Origin: Pandoraea eparura
GTDB taxonomy: Bacteria; Pseudomonadota; Gammaproteobacteria; Burkholderiales; Burkholderiaceae
Reading direction: 5' to 3'
NCBI RefSeq assembly: GCF_902459725.1
Contig: NZ_CABPSH010000014.1
Location: 1-64,000 of the forward strand
Length of the DNA: 64,000 nucleotides
Below are positions 35,246 to 44,190 of the stretch, piece after piece. A program made the position numbers and the translations under genes. The first letter of the stretch is position 1, and each line of letters starts with the position of its first letter. Below the pieces are notes generated by a model. The model was not told the DNA's origin. It was given only the letters and a program-made list of their open reading frames with translations, and did no database searches.

Positions 35246-38200
35246 ATGAACCGCCCGGCCGGCAATTCGACGTTGCGCGCAGTAGCGACGAAGCCGTTTG
35301 GCATACGTCTGAAATGGCTTCTCTTTGTCGCGCTCGCGTCTCTGTGTGCCATCGGGGTCTATTTCCTGGCGCGCGAGATGCAGACTTCGCGCCTGCAGGC
35401 GAAGTACTTTGCGGCGATTGACCGCCAGGTTTCCTTCAGTGTTGTGCAAGGCCCGAGCGACACCATCCGCTTCCCGTCTCACGGCGGACCCTACGATCTG
35501 CGCATGGGCTATGAGCGACTCCCCGAGCTTACGGCTCGCCTCGCCGCACGAGGCTTCGTCGTCACGGCACAGGCGCGCGACTCTGCCACGATGGCCCGCA
35601 TCGCAGACCAGGGATTCTTCATCCCCTACGAGGAAAAGGCCCAAGCCGGCCTTCAGCTCTTCGACGCGAGTGGGGCGCCGCTTTACAGGGTGCGCTATCC
35701 GTCGAGCACCTACGTCAATTTCGACGCGGTACCGCCGGTGGTTGCCGATGCGCTGAGCTTCATCGAAGACCGGTCACTGCTCGATGCCACTGAACCGTAT
35801 CTCAACCCCGCGATCAACTGGAAGCGGTTCTCGCTCGCCGTCATCGATCTGGCACTCAAACACGTGCTCCATCACCATGCGATGCCCGGCGGCAGCACGC
35901 TCGCCACCCAGATCGAGAAATATCGTCACTCGCCCGGGGGGCGTACCGTCAACCCGCCCGAGAAGCTGCGGCAGATGGTCTCGGCAACGTTGCGCGCCTA
36001 TCTCGGCGGTGAACGAACGCTCCCGGCACGCCGCAGGATCCTCGTCGCGTACCTGAATACGGAGCCGCTGGGTGCGCAGCCCGGCATAGGCGAGATCGAA
36101 GGCATTGGCGATGGGCTCGCGGCCTGGTACGGCCGCGACTTCGACGAGGTTAACCGTCTGCTTGCAGCGCTCGACACGGGCGCTCGAGGTCAAACCGCGT
36201 CGCGCGTCACCGGCGGACTCACCCACGAAGCGCTCGCATTCAAGCAGGTGCTCTCACTCCTGATCGCGCAGCGCGCACCCTCGTATTTCCTGACACAGGA
36301 CAATGCAGCGCTCGAGACGCTGACGAACAGTTACCTGCGGCTGCTTGCGGACAACCACGTCATCTCCTCGCGGCTGCGCGACGCCGCGCTTGGTCAGCCG
36401 CTGCAGGTACGGCACGGTCTGGCTGCCGCGCCGGCAATCCCGTTTGTCAAACGTAAGGCAATTTCGGTATTGCGCGCGCATTTGCTGGAGACACTCGGCC
36501 TCAAAAATACCTACGCGCTCGATCACCTCGACCTCACTGCCAGCTCGACACTCGCCGAAGCGCTCGAGCAAGCCGTCAGCAAGCAGCTTGCGCGTGCACA
36601 AACAGTGGCTGGCGCGCAGCAGGCCGGCCTCTATGGCTTCGAGATGCTTCGCCCCGGCGACGATCCTGCGAAGATCGCCTTCAGCTTCTCGCTCTATGAG
36701 CGCCGCCGCGGTGAGAATGTGCTGCGGGTGCAAACCGACACCGTGAACGAACCGTTCGACATCAACCAGGGTGCGCGCCTCAATCTCGGCTCGACCGCGA
36801 AGCTTCGCACCCTCGTCCTGTATCTGCAGATCGTCTCCGATCTCCACGCGCACTATGCTTCGCTCACACCGCCCGAACTTGCGCGCGTGAAGCCCGACGC
36901 GCTCGACGCACTGACATCGTGGGCGCTCAACTATCTTGCGCACACGACCGACCACTCGTTGCCAGCGATGCTGGACGCCGCCGTCGAACGCAAGTACTCG
37001 GCCAATCCCGGGGAAGTTTTCCACACCGGCAGCGGCGAACAGGCGTTCTCGAACTTCGAGCCCGCCGACAACGGCCGCATCCTGAGCGTGCATGAAGCGT
37101 TCCGGCGCTCGGTCAACCTTGTGTTCGTGAGGCTGATGCGCGACATCGTCCACTACGAGATGGTCAGGCAGGCGGGGCCGTCGGTGCACTGGCTCACGGA
37201 TCCGGCGCTGCGGCAGCAGTATCTGACACGCTTTGCCGACGACGAGAGCCTGACCTTCCTCGACCGCTTCAACAAAAGGTATGCGGGGCTTGCGGCCGAC
37301 CAGGCGGTGGCGAAACTTGTCGCGGGGATGCCCAGGTCGCCGGTGAGGCTCGCCGCGGCCCTGCGCAGTGTGGCGCCCGAGGCCTCGCTGGCCTGGTTCG
37401 AGGGCCAGATGCGCGCGGCGCTCAAGGGGACGCCAGCGGCCTTGATGCGTGCGGATGACATGGCGGGGCTATACGCAAAGTATGGCCCCGACAAGTTCGA
37501 CCTCAACGACCGCGCCTATCTCGCGCGCGTTCATCCGATCGAACTCTGGCTTCTCGCCTACCTTCGCGCCCATCCGAATGCCACCGAGAGCGAATTGCGA
37601 GACGCGAGCCGGGAGGTGCGTCTCCAATCGTATTCGTGGCTCTTCAAGACGCGCTTCCATGCTACCCAGGACCGCCGGATCCGGGAGACGATCGAGCGTC
37701 AGGCCTACGTCCCCATCGTGCGCGCGTGGCGCTCGCTCGGCTATCCATTCAAGACCATCACGCCGTCCTACGGGTGCGCCATCGGCGCCGCGGGCGACCG
37801 GCCAGCCGCGCTCGCGACACTCATGGGCATCATCGCCAACGACGGCCGACAGGTGCAGGAGGAAAGCCTGAGTTCGCTCACGTTCGCGGCCGCCACGCCT
37901 TATGAGACGCATTTTGCCCACGCATTTGACGCGGGGCAGGTAGCGATCGTGCCCGCAATCGTCGACGTCGTCCGGGGGCTGCTGCGTGAGGTTGTGACGG
38001 GGGGCACTGGCAAGCGCCTCGCCGACGGCCTGCCGCTCGGTCAGGGCCGCACGCTAGAAGTGTCCGGCAAGACCGGCACCGGCGATCAGCGTTTCAACGT
38101 CTATGCGCGCGGCGCCAGGCTCATCGAATCTCGCAAGGTCAACCGCACGGCGACATTCGTGTTCATGATCGGAAACCGCTTCTACGGCGTGTTGAGCGCC

Positions 38201-38320
38201 TATGTGCACGAGCCCTACGCGACACGCTACACCTACACCAGCGCGATGGCCGTCCAGCTCCTGAAGTCCCTGGGACCGACACTCGCGCCGCTCGTCGGCA
38301 AGACAGCGTCGAGGCGGTGA
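35246..38320 (+). CDS. Divergent class A penicillin-binding protein (GT51 plus transpeptidase)
   Basis: A 1024-residue peptidoglycan synthase with one N-terminal membrane helix (about 20-42). The glycosyltransferase domain has SFIEDRSLL with the catalytic Glu, GGSTLATQIEKY and ILVAYLNTEPLG. These differ from the usual EDR-FY-H-G and GGSTITQQ patterns. The transpeptidase domain keeps STAK (SxxK), SVN (SxN) and GKTGTG (KTG). Large inserts make it longer than typical PBP1a/1b. ATG at 35246 is preferred to 35222, which lacks any ribosome site. It may be a specialised synthase. Confidence 0.85.
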   Translation: MNRPAGNSTLRAVATKPFGIRLKWLLFVALASLCAIGVYFLAREMQTSRLQAKYFAAIDRQVSFSVVQGPSDTIRFPSHGGPYDLRMGYERLPELTARLAARGFVVTAQARDSATMARIADQGFFIPYEEKAQAGLQLFDASGAPLYRVRYPSSTYVNFDAVPPVVADALSFIEDRSLLDATEPYLNPAINWKRFSLAVIDLALKHVLHHHAMPGGSTLATQIEKYRHSPGGRTVNPPEKLRQMVSATLRAYLGGERTLPARRRILVAYLNTEPLGAQPGIGEIEGIGDGLAAWYGRDFDEVNRLLAALDTGARGQTASRVTGGLTHEALAFKQVLSLLIAQRAPSYFLTQDNAALETLTNSYLRLLADNHVISSRLRDAALGQPLQVRHGLAAAPAIPFVKRKAISVLRAHLLETLGLKNTYALDHLDLTASSTLAEALEQAVSKQLARAQTVAGAQQAGLYGFEMLRPGDDPAKIAFSFSLYERRRGENVLRVQTDTVNEPFDINQGARLNLGSTAKLRTLVLYLQIVSDLHAHYASLTPPELARVKPDALDALTSWALNYLAHTTDHSLPAMLDAAVERKYSANPGEVFHTGSGEQAFSNFEPADNGRILSVHEAFRRSVNLVFVRLMRDIVHYEMVRQAGPSVHWLTDPALRQQYLTRFADDESLTFLDRFNKRYAGLAADQAVAKLVAGMPRSPVRLAAALRSVAPEASLAWFEGQMRAALKGTPAALMRADDMAGLYAKYGPDKFDLNDRAYLARVHPIELWLLAYLRAHPNATESELRDASREVRLQSYSWLFKTRFHATQDRRIRETIERQAYVPIVRAWRSLGYPFKTITPSYGCAIGAAGDRPAALATLMGIIANDGRQVQEESLSSLTFAAATPYETHFAHAFDAGQVAIVPAIVDVVRGLLREVVTGGTGKRLADGLPLGQGRTLEVSGKTGTGDQRFNVYARGARLIESRKVNRTATFVFMIGNRFYGVLSAYVHEPYATRYTYTSAMAVQLLKSLGPTLAPLVGKTASRR

Positions 38321-38624
38321 ACCGCGGGCAGCATCGACAACAACAGAGTCGTAGGAATTGTCCGATGGCACTTGGCGTATTAGATAGTTTTCCGCCCACT
38401 TCGATCTTGTGGAATTGGTTCAAAAAAATAATGCAAGCATATGATTTAATTGAAAGTAATATCAATTTATGCGGTGAAAGTAATGGCATTTCATCGACTG
38501 CCAGTGTCCACCTACACATCTTTCGGACTCCGCCGATTCGCCGAATGACATTGGCTATTTACAATCGGTATCAACAGGTCAGGTGCCAGTTGGCAAAGCA
38601 CGGACTGCCATACAGGAGGTTGTT
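38321..38624. other. AT-rich spacer before the BON cluster
   Basis: Bases 38385-38500 are clearly AT-rich compared with the flanks and carry no supported gene, although a short open frame starts at 38365. TACAAT (38560-38565) could be a -10 box for the next gene. AGGAGG at 38614-38619 is its ribosome site. Confidence 0.4.
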
Positions 38625-39440
38625 ATGGCGAAGCACATTCCCTCATTACCGGCGGTGTTCACGCAGAACAAGACGTCCTGCGTGCCAAGGTCGGATGCGC
38701 CCTACGCGTTGACGCACGAGGATGGCGACGATGAGACGACCGGTGCATCGACGCCCATGGACGAACGTCCAGCGCCGGCACCATCGCACGAAGCCAGGCA
38801 GTCGGCCGCTCGTGAAGCGCAGGCGGCACGTGCGTCGGAACAGTGTGATCCCGCCTGGATCGGTGCCTCCGCCGAGAAGCAAGGAACCATGAACCCGTCG
38901 AGAAAGGGCGCAGTGGGAGGGCACGGGTATGCCCCTGACATTGCTCATGGCGAGGAAAGCGGTTATGGACCCGCCAATACTGTGCCGGGCGTGCATCCTC
39001 GATTCGGCCGTCAAAGTGGATACGGCCCGCATGACGATTATGTCGGCACCGGCCGAAATACCGCGGGCGCTCGCCCACTCGCGTCCAGACCGCCGTCGTC
39101 GCAAAGGGTGGAATGGCCGGATGGAACGGTGGAGGCGGACGCGGCACCGAGGCACGACATCACGTCCGTGGCGCAACGGTCGGGCGATGAGGCTTTGCGA
39201 GACGATATTCATAGGATGCTGGCTGCCGTGCTCGACCTTGATATTTCGCATATCGACATTACGGTGACGGCGGGACAGGTGTTGCTTACCGGCGATGTGC
39301 CGGAGCGCTGGATGCAGCATGAGGTGCAAGCCATCGTGTCGAAATCGCCGGGGGTGATCGGCGTAGACAACCGCCTGCACGAACGACGCGCGCAGTCGAT
39401 GAGTCGTCCGGGAGAAAGCCAGGAAGGTCACAAGATCTGA
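38625..39440 (+). CDS. BON-domain protein with long disordered N-terminus
   Basis: A 271-residue protein. Residues 1-190 are low-complexity (Gly, Pro, Ser, His, Tyr-rich, GYGP repeats) and probably disordered. A single BON domain lies at about 200-255 (LRDDIHRMLAAVLDLDISHIDITV, then GQVLLTGDVPERW; fragments of the usual pattern), which in relatives contacts membranes or phospholipid. No signal peptide is present, so it is cytoplasmic or exported otherwise. AGGAGG lies 5 bases before the ATG, better than the in-frame GTG at 38583. Confidence 0.82.
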   Translation: MAKHIPSLPAVFTQNKTSCVPRSDAPYALTHEDGDDETTGASTPMDERPAPAPSHEARQSAAREAQAARASEQCDPAWIGASAEKQGTMNPSRKGAVGGHGYAPDIAHGEESGYGPANTVPGVHPRFGRQSGYGPHDDYVGTGRNTAGARPLASRPPSSQRVEWPDGTVEADAAPRHDITSVAQRSGDEALRDDIHRMLAAVLDLDISHIDITVTAGQVLLTGDVPERWMQHEVQAIVSKSPGVIGVDNRLHERRAQSMSRPGESQEGHKI

Positions 39441-39671
39441 CGCTGACCGGGGCGACAGCGCCACACAAATCCGCCAGGCATGCAGACATGCACTTCACAC
39501 GGAAGTCCGCGGTATGCCTGTGACGGGGCAAGTCCCTACCGTATCTCGATGCGCGGGAAGGTTTCACCTAACACTCGGTCGCCGCAGGGGTGCCGCACGC
39601 AACGCGTGCGGGGGGTGACGCCCAAGGCAGTAATGCCTTCGGTGCGACGACTCAACTTCGGGAGGTCAACC

Positions 39672-40034
39672 ATGAAACAAGCCAATCTGCTCAAATTCAT
39701 CATGGCCGGTGCACTCGCTACGACCGGTATCGCTGCGCATGCCCTCGATCAGGGCGGGATCATCAAGATCGCGGATAACCGTAGCGCCAGTAGCGTCATG
39801 AGCGACGCCGGGCGCAAGATCGACGATTCGGCGCTTACCGCCAAGGTCAAGGCCGAATTGCTCGCCAAGAAGGACGTGCCGTCGACCAAGGTGCATGTCA
39901 CGACGCGTCACGGCGTGGTGCATCTGACCGGTTCGGTGCCGCAGTCGGCCCAACGCACGCTCGTTGTGGACACGGTCAAGGGCGTTGACGGCGTTGTCGA
40001 CGTGAAGAATGACATCAAGGTCATGGGCAAGTAA
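39672..40034 (+). CDS. Exported BON-domain protein (OsmY-like)
   Basis: A 120-residue periplasmic protein. A signal peptide of about 24 residues ends IAAHA. One BON domain follows (about 50-118: DSALTAKVKAELLAKKDV, VVHLTGSVPQSAQR, VVDVKNDIKV). OsmY-type proteins rise under osmotic or stationary-phase stress and support envelope integrity. GGAGG lies 6 bases before the ATG at 39672. A second BON protein lies just upstream. Confidence 0.9.
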   Translation: MKQANLLKFIMAGALATTGIAAHALDQGGIIKIADNRSASSVMSDAGRKIDDSALTAKVKAELLAKKDVPSTKVHVTTRHGVVHLTGSVPQSAQRTLVVDTVKGVDGVVDVKNDIKVMGK

Positions 40035-40051
40035 CGCGATGCTTTCCCTGT

Positions 40052-40075
40052 CGAGGCGCGTGCCTTCGCGCCTCG
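40052..40075 (+). terminator. Hairpin after the OsmY-like gene
   Basis: CGAGGCGCG and CGCGCCTCG pair perfectly around a 6-base loop, starting 18 bases after the stop codon. No T tract follows, so it may be an mRNA-end hairpin rather than a full terminator. Confidence 0.45.
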
Positions 40076-40161
40076 GCATCACCGAGCAACGGAGGCCATC
40101 ATGATCAGGCAAACGGTTCGAGGATCGTCTATCCGGTTTGACGTCCTGTGAGGTCTTGCTT

Positions 40162-40392
40162 ATGTCCAATCAAATCGAGATCTGCCGGCTGCCACGAAGA
40201 TCACGCCCGTACGCGCATTTGCCTGAGCCTTACGATCCAGGCAAGCCGCCCGGGACGCCGCCGCCGATCACGCCGCCCGACGAGGGCGAACCGGCGCCGA
40301 TGCCTCCTCCCGACAGACCGCTCGATCCCCCCGTGGAGGAGCCACCACTGCGGCCGCCCGGTAAATACGCCTGCGTCGGGCGACCCGGTTAG
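40162..40392 (+). CDS. Small proline-rich hypothetical protein
   Basis: A 76-residue protein of unknown function. The N-terminal 25 residues are mixed and basic (MSNQIEICRLPRRSRPYAH). The rest is a Pro/Asp/Glu-rich stretch with PPxTPP and PPPDRP patterns, then PPGKYACVG. No signal peptide or helix is visible. GAGG lies 8 bases before the ATG. Its place between stress-type small genes suggests it belongs to that cluster; I do not recognise a family. Confidence 0.55.
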   Translation: MSNQIEICRLPRRSRPYAHLPEPYDPGKPPGTPPPITPPDEGEPAPMPPPDRPLDPPVEEPPLRPPGKYACVGRPG

Positions 40393-40468
40393 CTGACAAT
40401 GACGGCACACGTAGCGAATCAACCGTGTAGGCGTGCAGTGGCGCGCAAGTACCGTCGGGAGGGAAATC

Positions 40469-40711
40469 ATGCCATATCGTCAGATCGAGGATTTGCCGGC
40501 GAGTGTCAAGGGGCACCTGCCGGTGCATGCGCAGGAGATTTACCTCAAGGCGTTCAATGCCGCCTGGGACGAGTACCGCGACCCCGGCGAGCGGCGCGCT
40601 CACGAATCGCGCGAAGCCACGGCCCATAAAGTGGCATGGGCTGCGGTGAAGACAACCTATGTAAAGGACGAAATGTCCGGTCAGTGGCGTGTGAAGGCGC
40701 ATCGCCAGTGA
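40469..40711 (+). CDS. ChaB-family protein
   Basis: An 80-residue protein that matches the ChaB family (PYRQIEDLPASVKGHLPVHAQEIYLKAFNAAWDEY, cited in fragments; then TAHKVAWAAVKTTY). ChaB was named for a proposed regulatory role with the ChaA cation antiporter and is often found in stress clusters. GGAGGG lies 5-10 bases before the ATG. It is small, acidic-basic mixed and cytoplasmic. The strong terminator at 40874 may end this unit. Confidence 0.88.
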   Translation: MPYRQIEDLPASVKGHLPVHAQEIYLKAFNAAWDEYRDPGERRAHESREATAHKVAWAAVKTTYVKDEMSGQWRVKAHRQ

Positions 40712-41216
40712 TCCAACGTTCGGGGCTGTAGCGTTGATGTGAGCGTTACGGCGACATCGGCGACATCGGTGGCATCGGTGGCATCGGCCGCACCGCGACG
40801 CATGGACACCGCTGCCCGAAGACCCCGAGTGCGATTGCCATCGGTTTACGCGACTTTAGGGCAATCGCCGTTTGCCGGCCCATCTCATGGGCCGGCTTTT
40901 TATGCGAGCACCCCAAACGCCGCACGCCGAAGCGGATCGATCCGAAGGCGCGGCCGTGCGCGACACCGCACGCCTATTGCAATGCAACGTAAGGTCAGTC
41001 GAATTTCATTAATTTCATTGCATTGATGACGTTTTCGCAATGTTGCGTTGCGGCGCGCGTTCTGCAGAATTTATCGCGTTGGCGTAGAATCGGCTGCCTC
41101 GAACGGCGTGCCGAGATGCGCATTTGACCTCGGCATTCAGCCGCGCCCGAGACGATTTCCCTTGTCGTTGCCGACTACCTCGCCGGTCCCGGACTGGCGG
41201 TCATGACCGAATCCCA
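40712..41216. other. Intergenic region with GC repeats and AT-rich leader
   Basis: Bases 40740-40790 contain a short degenerate 9-bp repeat (GGCATCGGT type). After the terminator, 41000-41090 is AT-rich with two ATTTCATT copies and is probably the promoter area for the exporter gene. TAGAAT at 41086-41091 could be a -10 box. No gene is supported. Confidence 0.4.
40874..40901 (+). terminator. Rho-independent terminator
   Basis: GCCGGCCCAT (40874-40883) and ATGGGCCGGC (40887-40896) form a perfect 10-bp stem with a 3-base loop, followed by five T. It is 163 bases after the ChaB stop and is the best terminator candidate on this strand for the stress cluster. Confidence 0.9.
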
Positions 41217-42431
41217 ATGAGTGCCCCTCAAATCCTGCCCGCTCAGGCGGCCGAAGCGTTGCCTCCGTCGTCCATTCCCGTCTGGCTCTCGTTCGTGGCG
41301 CTTGCCATGGGCGGCTTCGGCATTGGAACCGGCGAATTCGTCATCATGGGGCTGCTGCCCGACGTCGCGCAGGGACTGAACATCACCATTCCGCAAGCCG
41401 GCCATGCCATCAGCACTTACGCGCTCGGGGTCGTGATCGGCGCACCGCTGCTGGCCGTGCTGGGGGTGCGTCTGCCGCGCCGGGCCTTCCTGATCGCCCT
41501 CATGGCGATGTTCGCTGTCGGCAACTTGGCCAGCGCTTTCGCGCCCAGTTACCTCTCGCTGATCGTGTTGCGCTTTCTGAGCGGTCTGCCGCACGGCACC
41601 TACTTCGGTGTCGCCGCACTGGTGGGCGCCTCGCTGGTGCCGCCGCATCGCCGCGTGCACGCGGTGGGGCAGATCATGCTCGGCCTGACGCTCGCCACGC
41701 TCTTCGGGGTGCCGCTGGCCGCAGGACTTGGACAGTGGCTCGGCTGGCGCGCCGCGTTTGTGCTCGTCGGCCTCATTGGCGCGTTGACGGCCGTGATGGT
41801 CTGGCGCTGGGTACCCAACGCACCGGCACCGCATGGCGCGAGTCCGATGCGAGAGTTGAGCGCGCTGCGCAACGCCCAGGTATGGCTCACGCTGGGCATC
41901 GGGGCGATCGGCTTCGGCGGCATGTTCGCGGTGTTCAGCTACATCAAGCCGACGCTCATGCAAGTCGCGGGCGTGCCCGAAGCGTGGGTGCCGTTCTATC
42001 TTGCGCTGTTCGGCGTTGGCATGGTCGCAGGGACGGTCGTCGGGCCGCGTCTGGTCGCGGCCGCGTCGCTCATGCGCGCCATCGGCGGCACGCTGATCTG
42101 GTCCGCGCTGTTGCTCGGGGCCTTCACGTTCACGTCGTCGAGTCCTTGGCTGGCGGGTGTCAACGTGCTCGCCATCGGTACGATCATCATCATCGGCCCG
42201 GCGTTGCAGATTCGTCTGATGGATGTGGCGGGCGAAGCCCAGACGCTCGCAGCGGCGCTCAACCATTCGGCGTTCAATATGGCCAACGCCGCCGGCGCGT
42301 GGCTCGGCGGTGTCGCGATTTCCGCGGGTTATGGCTGGACGTCGACCGGCTGGGTCGGTGTCTTGCTGTCCTGCGCCGGCATGCTGATGTTCCTCTGGGC
42401 GCGCCACGATGCCCGTCGAAAGACACGATAA
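41217..42431 (+). CDS. MFS efflux transporter (AraJ/YdhP-like, DHA1)
   Basis: A 404-residue exporter with 12 hydrophobic segments. The N-terminal half has the pattern GIGTGEFVIMGLLPDVA typical of the arabinose-efflux/DHA1 group, then R-rich loop 2-3 (GVRLPRRAFL) and ALVGASLVPPHRR. ATG at 41217 is chosen, since the longer in-frame ORF begins with an unlikely basic peptide. No local regulator is encoded in the same direction; it converges on hipBA. Confidence 0.9.
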   Translation: MSAPQILPAQAAEALPPSSIPVWLSFVALAMGGFGIGTGEFVIMGLLPDVAQGLNITIPQAGHAISTYALGVVIGAPLLAVLGVRLPRRAFLIALMAMFAVGNLASAFAPSYLSLIVLRFLSGLPHGTYFGVAALVGASLVPPHRRVHAVGQIMLGLTLATLFGVPLAAGLGQWLGWRAAFVLVGLIGALTAVMVWRWVPNAPAPHGASPMRELSALRNAQVWLTLGIGAIGFGGMFAVFSYIKPTLMQVAGVPEAWVPFYLALFGVGMVAGTVVGPRLVAAASLMRAIGGTLIWSALLLGAFTFTSSSPWLAGVNVLAIGTIIIIGPALQIRLMDVAGEAQTLAAALNHSAFNMANAAGAWLGGVAISAGYGWTSTGWVGVLLSCAGMLMFLWARHDARRKTR

Positions 42432-42458
42432 GCCGGCGAATGGCCGCGGCGGCGCTGC

Positions 42459-43754
42459 TCAGGCCGTCAGGGCCACGCCGCCGTTCAGACGTTCGAGCAC
42501 CGTGGCGCGCACGGCGCCTGGGGCGTCTGCGAGCAATGCCGGCCAATGGGCCTGAGCGTCGCGGACGGTCTCGCGCGCAATGGCGGTCAAACGGCTCACG
42601 CGCAGTAGCCCGGCCCTCTTGAGCAACGCGTCGAGCGCCGGCCAGTCGAACGCGCGCAGGGTCTTGTCGATGGCTCGGTTCACGCCGTAATGCGAGGCCG
42701 GCACGTCGTGGAAGAAGGCGGCGACGCACACCGGGTCGTACACCGGCGCTAACTGGGGCGTGTGGGCGTCAGGATAGATCACGGCCCAGTTTTTCAGGTG
42801 GGCATCGGTATTGCCGAGCAGAATGAAGGCGACCAGACGACGCAGGAACTCGCGCACGTCGTGCACCGGCTGAGCGGACAACTGATCCAGCACGCGCAGC
42901 ATCGTCGTGTAGTCGATATCGAGCCCGCGCCCGTACTTGCTGCGCGGCGGATATTGGAGCACCTGCGCAAATTCCTCCATATGCACGCGGCGCCCGTCGG
43001 GCAGCCGGTCGAAGCGCGGCACGGCAAGGATGTGCTCGAACGGCACCTGCTCGGGCAAGTCGGCGTCGTGTCGCGAGATGATCTCCGCTTTCGCGCAATC
43101 CAGACCAAGGGCTTCGCACAACCGGTAGCCCGTGAATTCATTCTCCACGAGATCCGGGTGACGCGTCGTCGGCAACTTCAGAATGACCGAACCGGCGCGC
43201 CCCTGACGCTTGACGACATAGCGTCGCCCGTCACGAACGGCGGAGAACTTCGTCACCACGCCGGGCAACGAGGCGGCATCTTCCACGGGGGTATCGACGA
43301 AACCGGGTTCCACCATTTCGAGGCCCAGCGCTGTGTGCCAGCGGTGCACGACGTCGGGCACGCCTTCGCGCAAGGGCACGGGCTCGACCTCGAGCGCGCC
43401 CATCAGGTCGTGACCGGCGGCGGCGAGCAGTTCGAATTCGTCGTCCGGGCTGCAGCGGCGCTCGGCGGCGAGCCGTTCGCGGTTGTGGCCTTCGGGCAGC
43501 AGATTCTCGAAGTACATCGGCCAGCGACCGTCGGTGCGCACGAGCCGTGCATCGTGGGGCGACGCGAGAATCGCGCGCGTGGCGGTTTCGCTGGCGCCGC
43601 GATAGGCGAGAGAGAGCGCCGGCCGCTGGGCGTCGGCGATGTAGTCCTCATCGAACGACATGCGCAGGATGTCACCGTATTGCGACAGATAGCCGATGGC
43701 GCGACGCGTCCCGTCGGGCAGGTGCAGATAGGCGCGCAGGTACTTGATGTTCAT
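42459..43754 (-). CDS. hipA: HipA toxin (Ser/Thr kinase-like)
   Basis: A 431-residue HipA-family toxin. In E. coli HipA phosphorylates glutamyl-tRNA synthetase GltX and induces dormancy. Visible are the ATP-binding lysine strand VILKLP, VPRFDR, the catalytic GNTDAHLKNWAV and PVYDPV (Mg-binding Asp), so it seems intact. Its C-terminal domain is complete. It follows the antitoxin gene by 26 bases, the standard hipBA order. Confidence 0.93.
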   Translation of the reverse strand: MNIKYLRAYLHLPDGTRRAIGYLSQYGDILRMSFDEDYIADAQRPALSLAYRGASETATRAILASPHDARLVRTDGRWPMYFENLLPEGHNRERLAAERRCSPDDEFELLAAAGHDLMGALEVEPVPLREGVPDVVHRWHTALGLEMVEPGFVDTPVEDAASLPGVVTKFSAVRDGRRYVVKRQGRAGSVILKLPTTRHPDLVENEFTGYRLCEALGLDCAKAEIISRHDADLPEQVPFEHILAVPRFDRLPDGRRVHMEEFAQVLQYPPRSKYGRGLDIDYTTMLRVLDQLSAQPVHDVREFLRRLVAFILLGNTDAHLKNWAVIYPDAHTPQLAPVYDPVCVAAFFHDVPASHYGVNRAIDKTLRAFDWPALDALLKRAGLLRVSRLTAIARETVRDAQAHWPALLADAPGAVRATVLERLNGGVALTA

Positions 43755-43780
43755 GGGCAGGGGCGTGATCCCGTGGCAGG

Positions 43781-44080
43781 TTAGCCGGCGAGCGTCTCGA
43801 CGATGGAGGGCGGGGCGGCGATGCCGCTGGGCTGCGCGAGGTATTTGCCGCCGGAGCGAAGGAAGGCCTCGACCTCCTGGCGCAACCCCGCCGGTACCAG
43901 CATCGGTTCCATGCCTAGGGCGCGCGCCATCTCGAGGACAGTCGACACGCGCGGGTCGAACGCGCCGGACTCCACCTTTTGCACGGTCATGCGCGACAGT
44001 CCCGCCTGATCGGCCAGTTCCGCCTGCGTCAGGCCGGCCGCTTTGCGTGCTGCGATCAGGGGGGCAATGAAGCTCATCAT
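43781..44080 (-). CDS. hipB: HipB-like antitoxin (XRE helix-turn-helix)
   Basis: A 99-residue XRE-family DNA-binding protein, with the helix-turn-helix at about 10-60 (ARKAAGLTQAELADQAGLSRMT; VQKVESGAFDP). HipB binds operators and HipA to repress the operon and block the toxin. ATG at 44080 and 44077 are both possible; GGAA stands upstream. A nearly perfect dyad lies 15 bases upstream of the start. Confidence 0.92.
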   Translation of the reverse strand: MMSFIAPLIAARKAAGLTQAELADQAGLSRMTVQKVESGAFDPRVSTVLEMARALGMEPMLVPAGLRQEVEAFLRSGGKYLAQPSGIAAPPSIVETLAG

Positions 44081-44094
44081 GATGGGCTTTTCCA

Positions 44095-44125
44095 GAGAAA
44101 AGATGCTTTAGCTTAGCATTTTCTC
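44095..44125 (-). promoter_or_regulatory. Inverted-repeat operator of hipBA
   Basis: GAGAAAA-G-ATGC (44095-44106) and GCATTTTCTC (44116-44125) form a 10-bp dyad with one bulged base around a 9-base centre, just upstream of hipB in an AT-rich patch. HipB-type autorepression predicts such a site. Confidence 0.6.
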
Positions 44126-44190
44126 GTGAAATTCGCCATCAAAGATAACAATGGCGATCTTTTATTTGAAAAAGATCAAGATAATTATCA

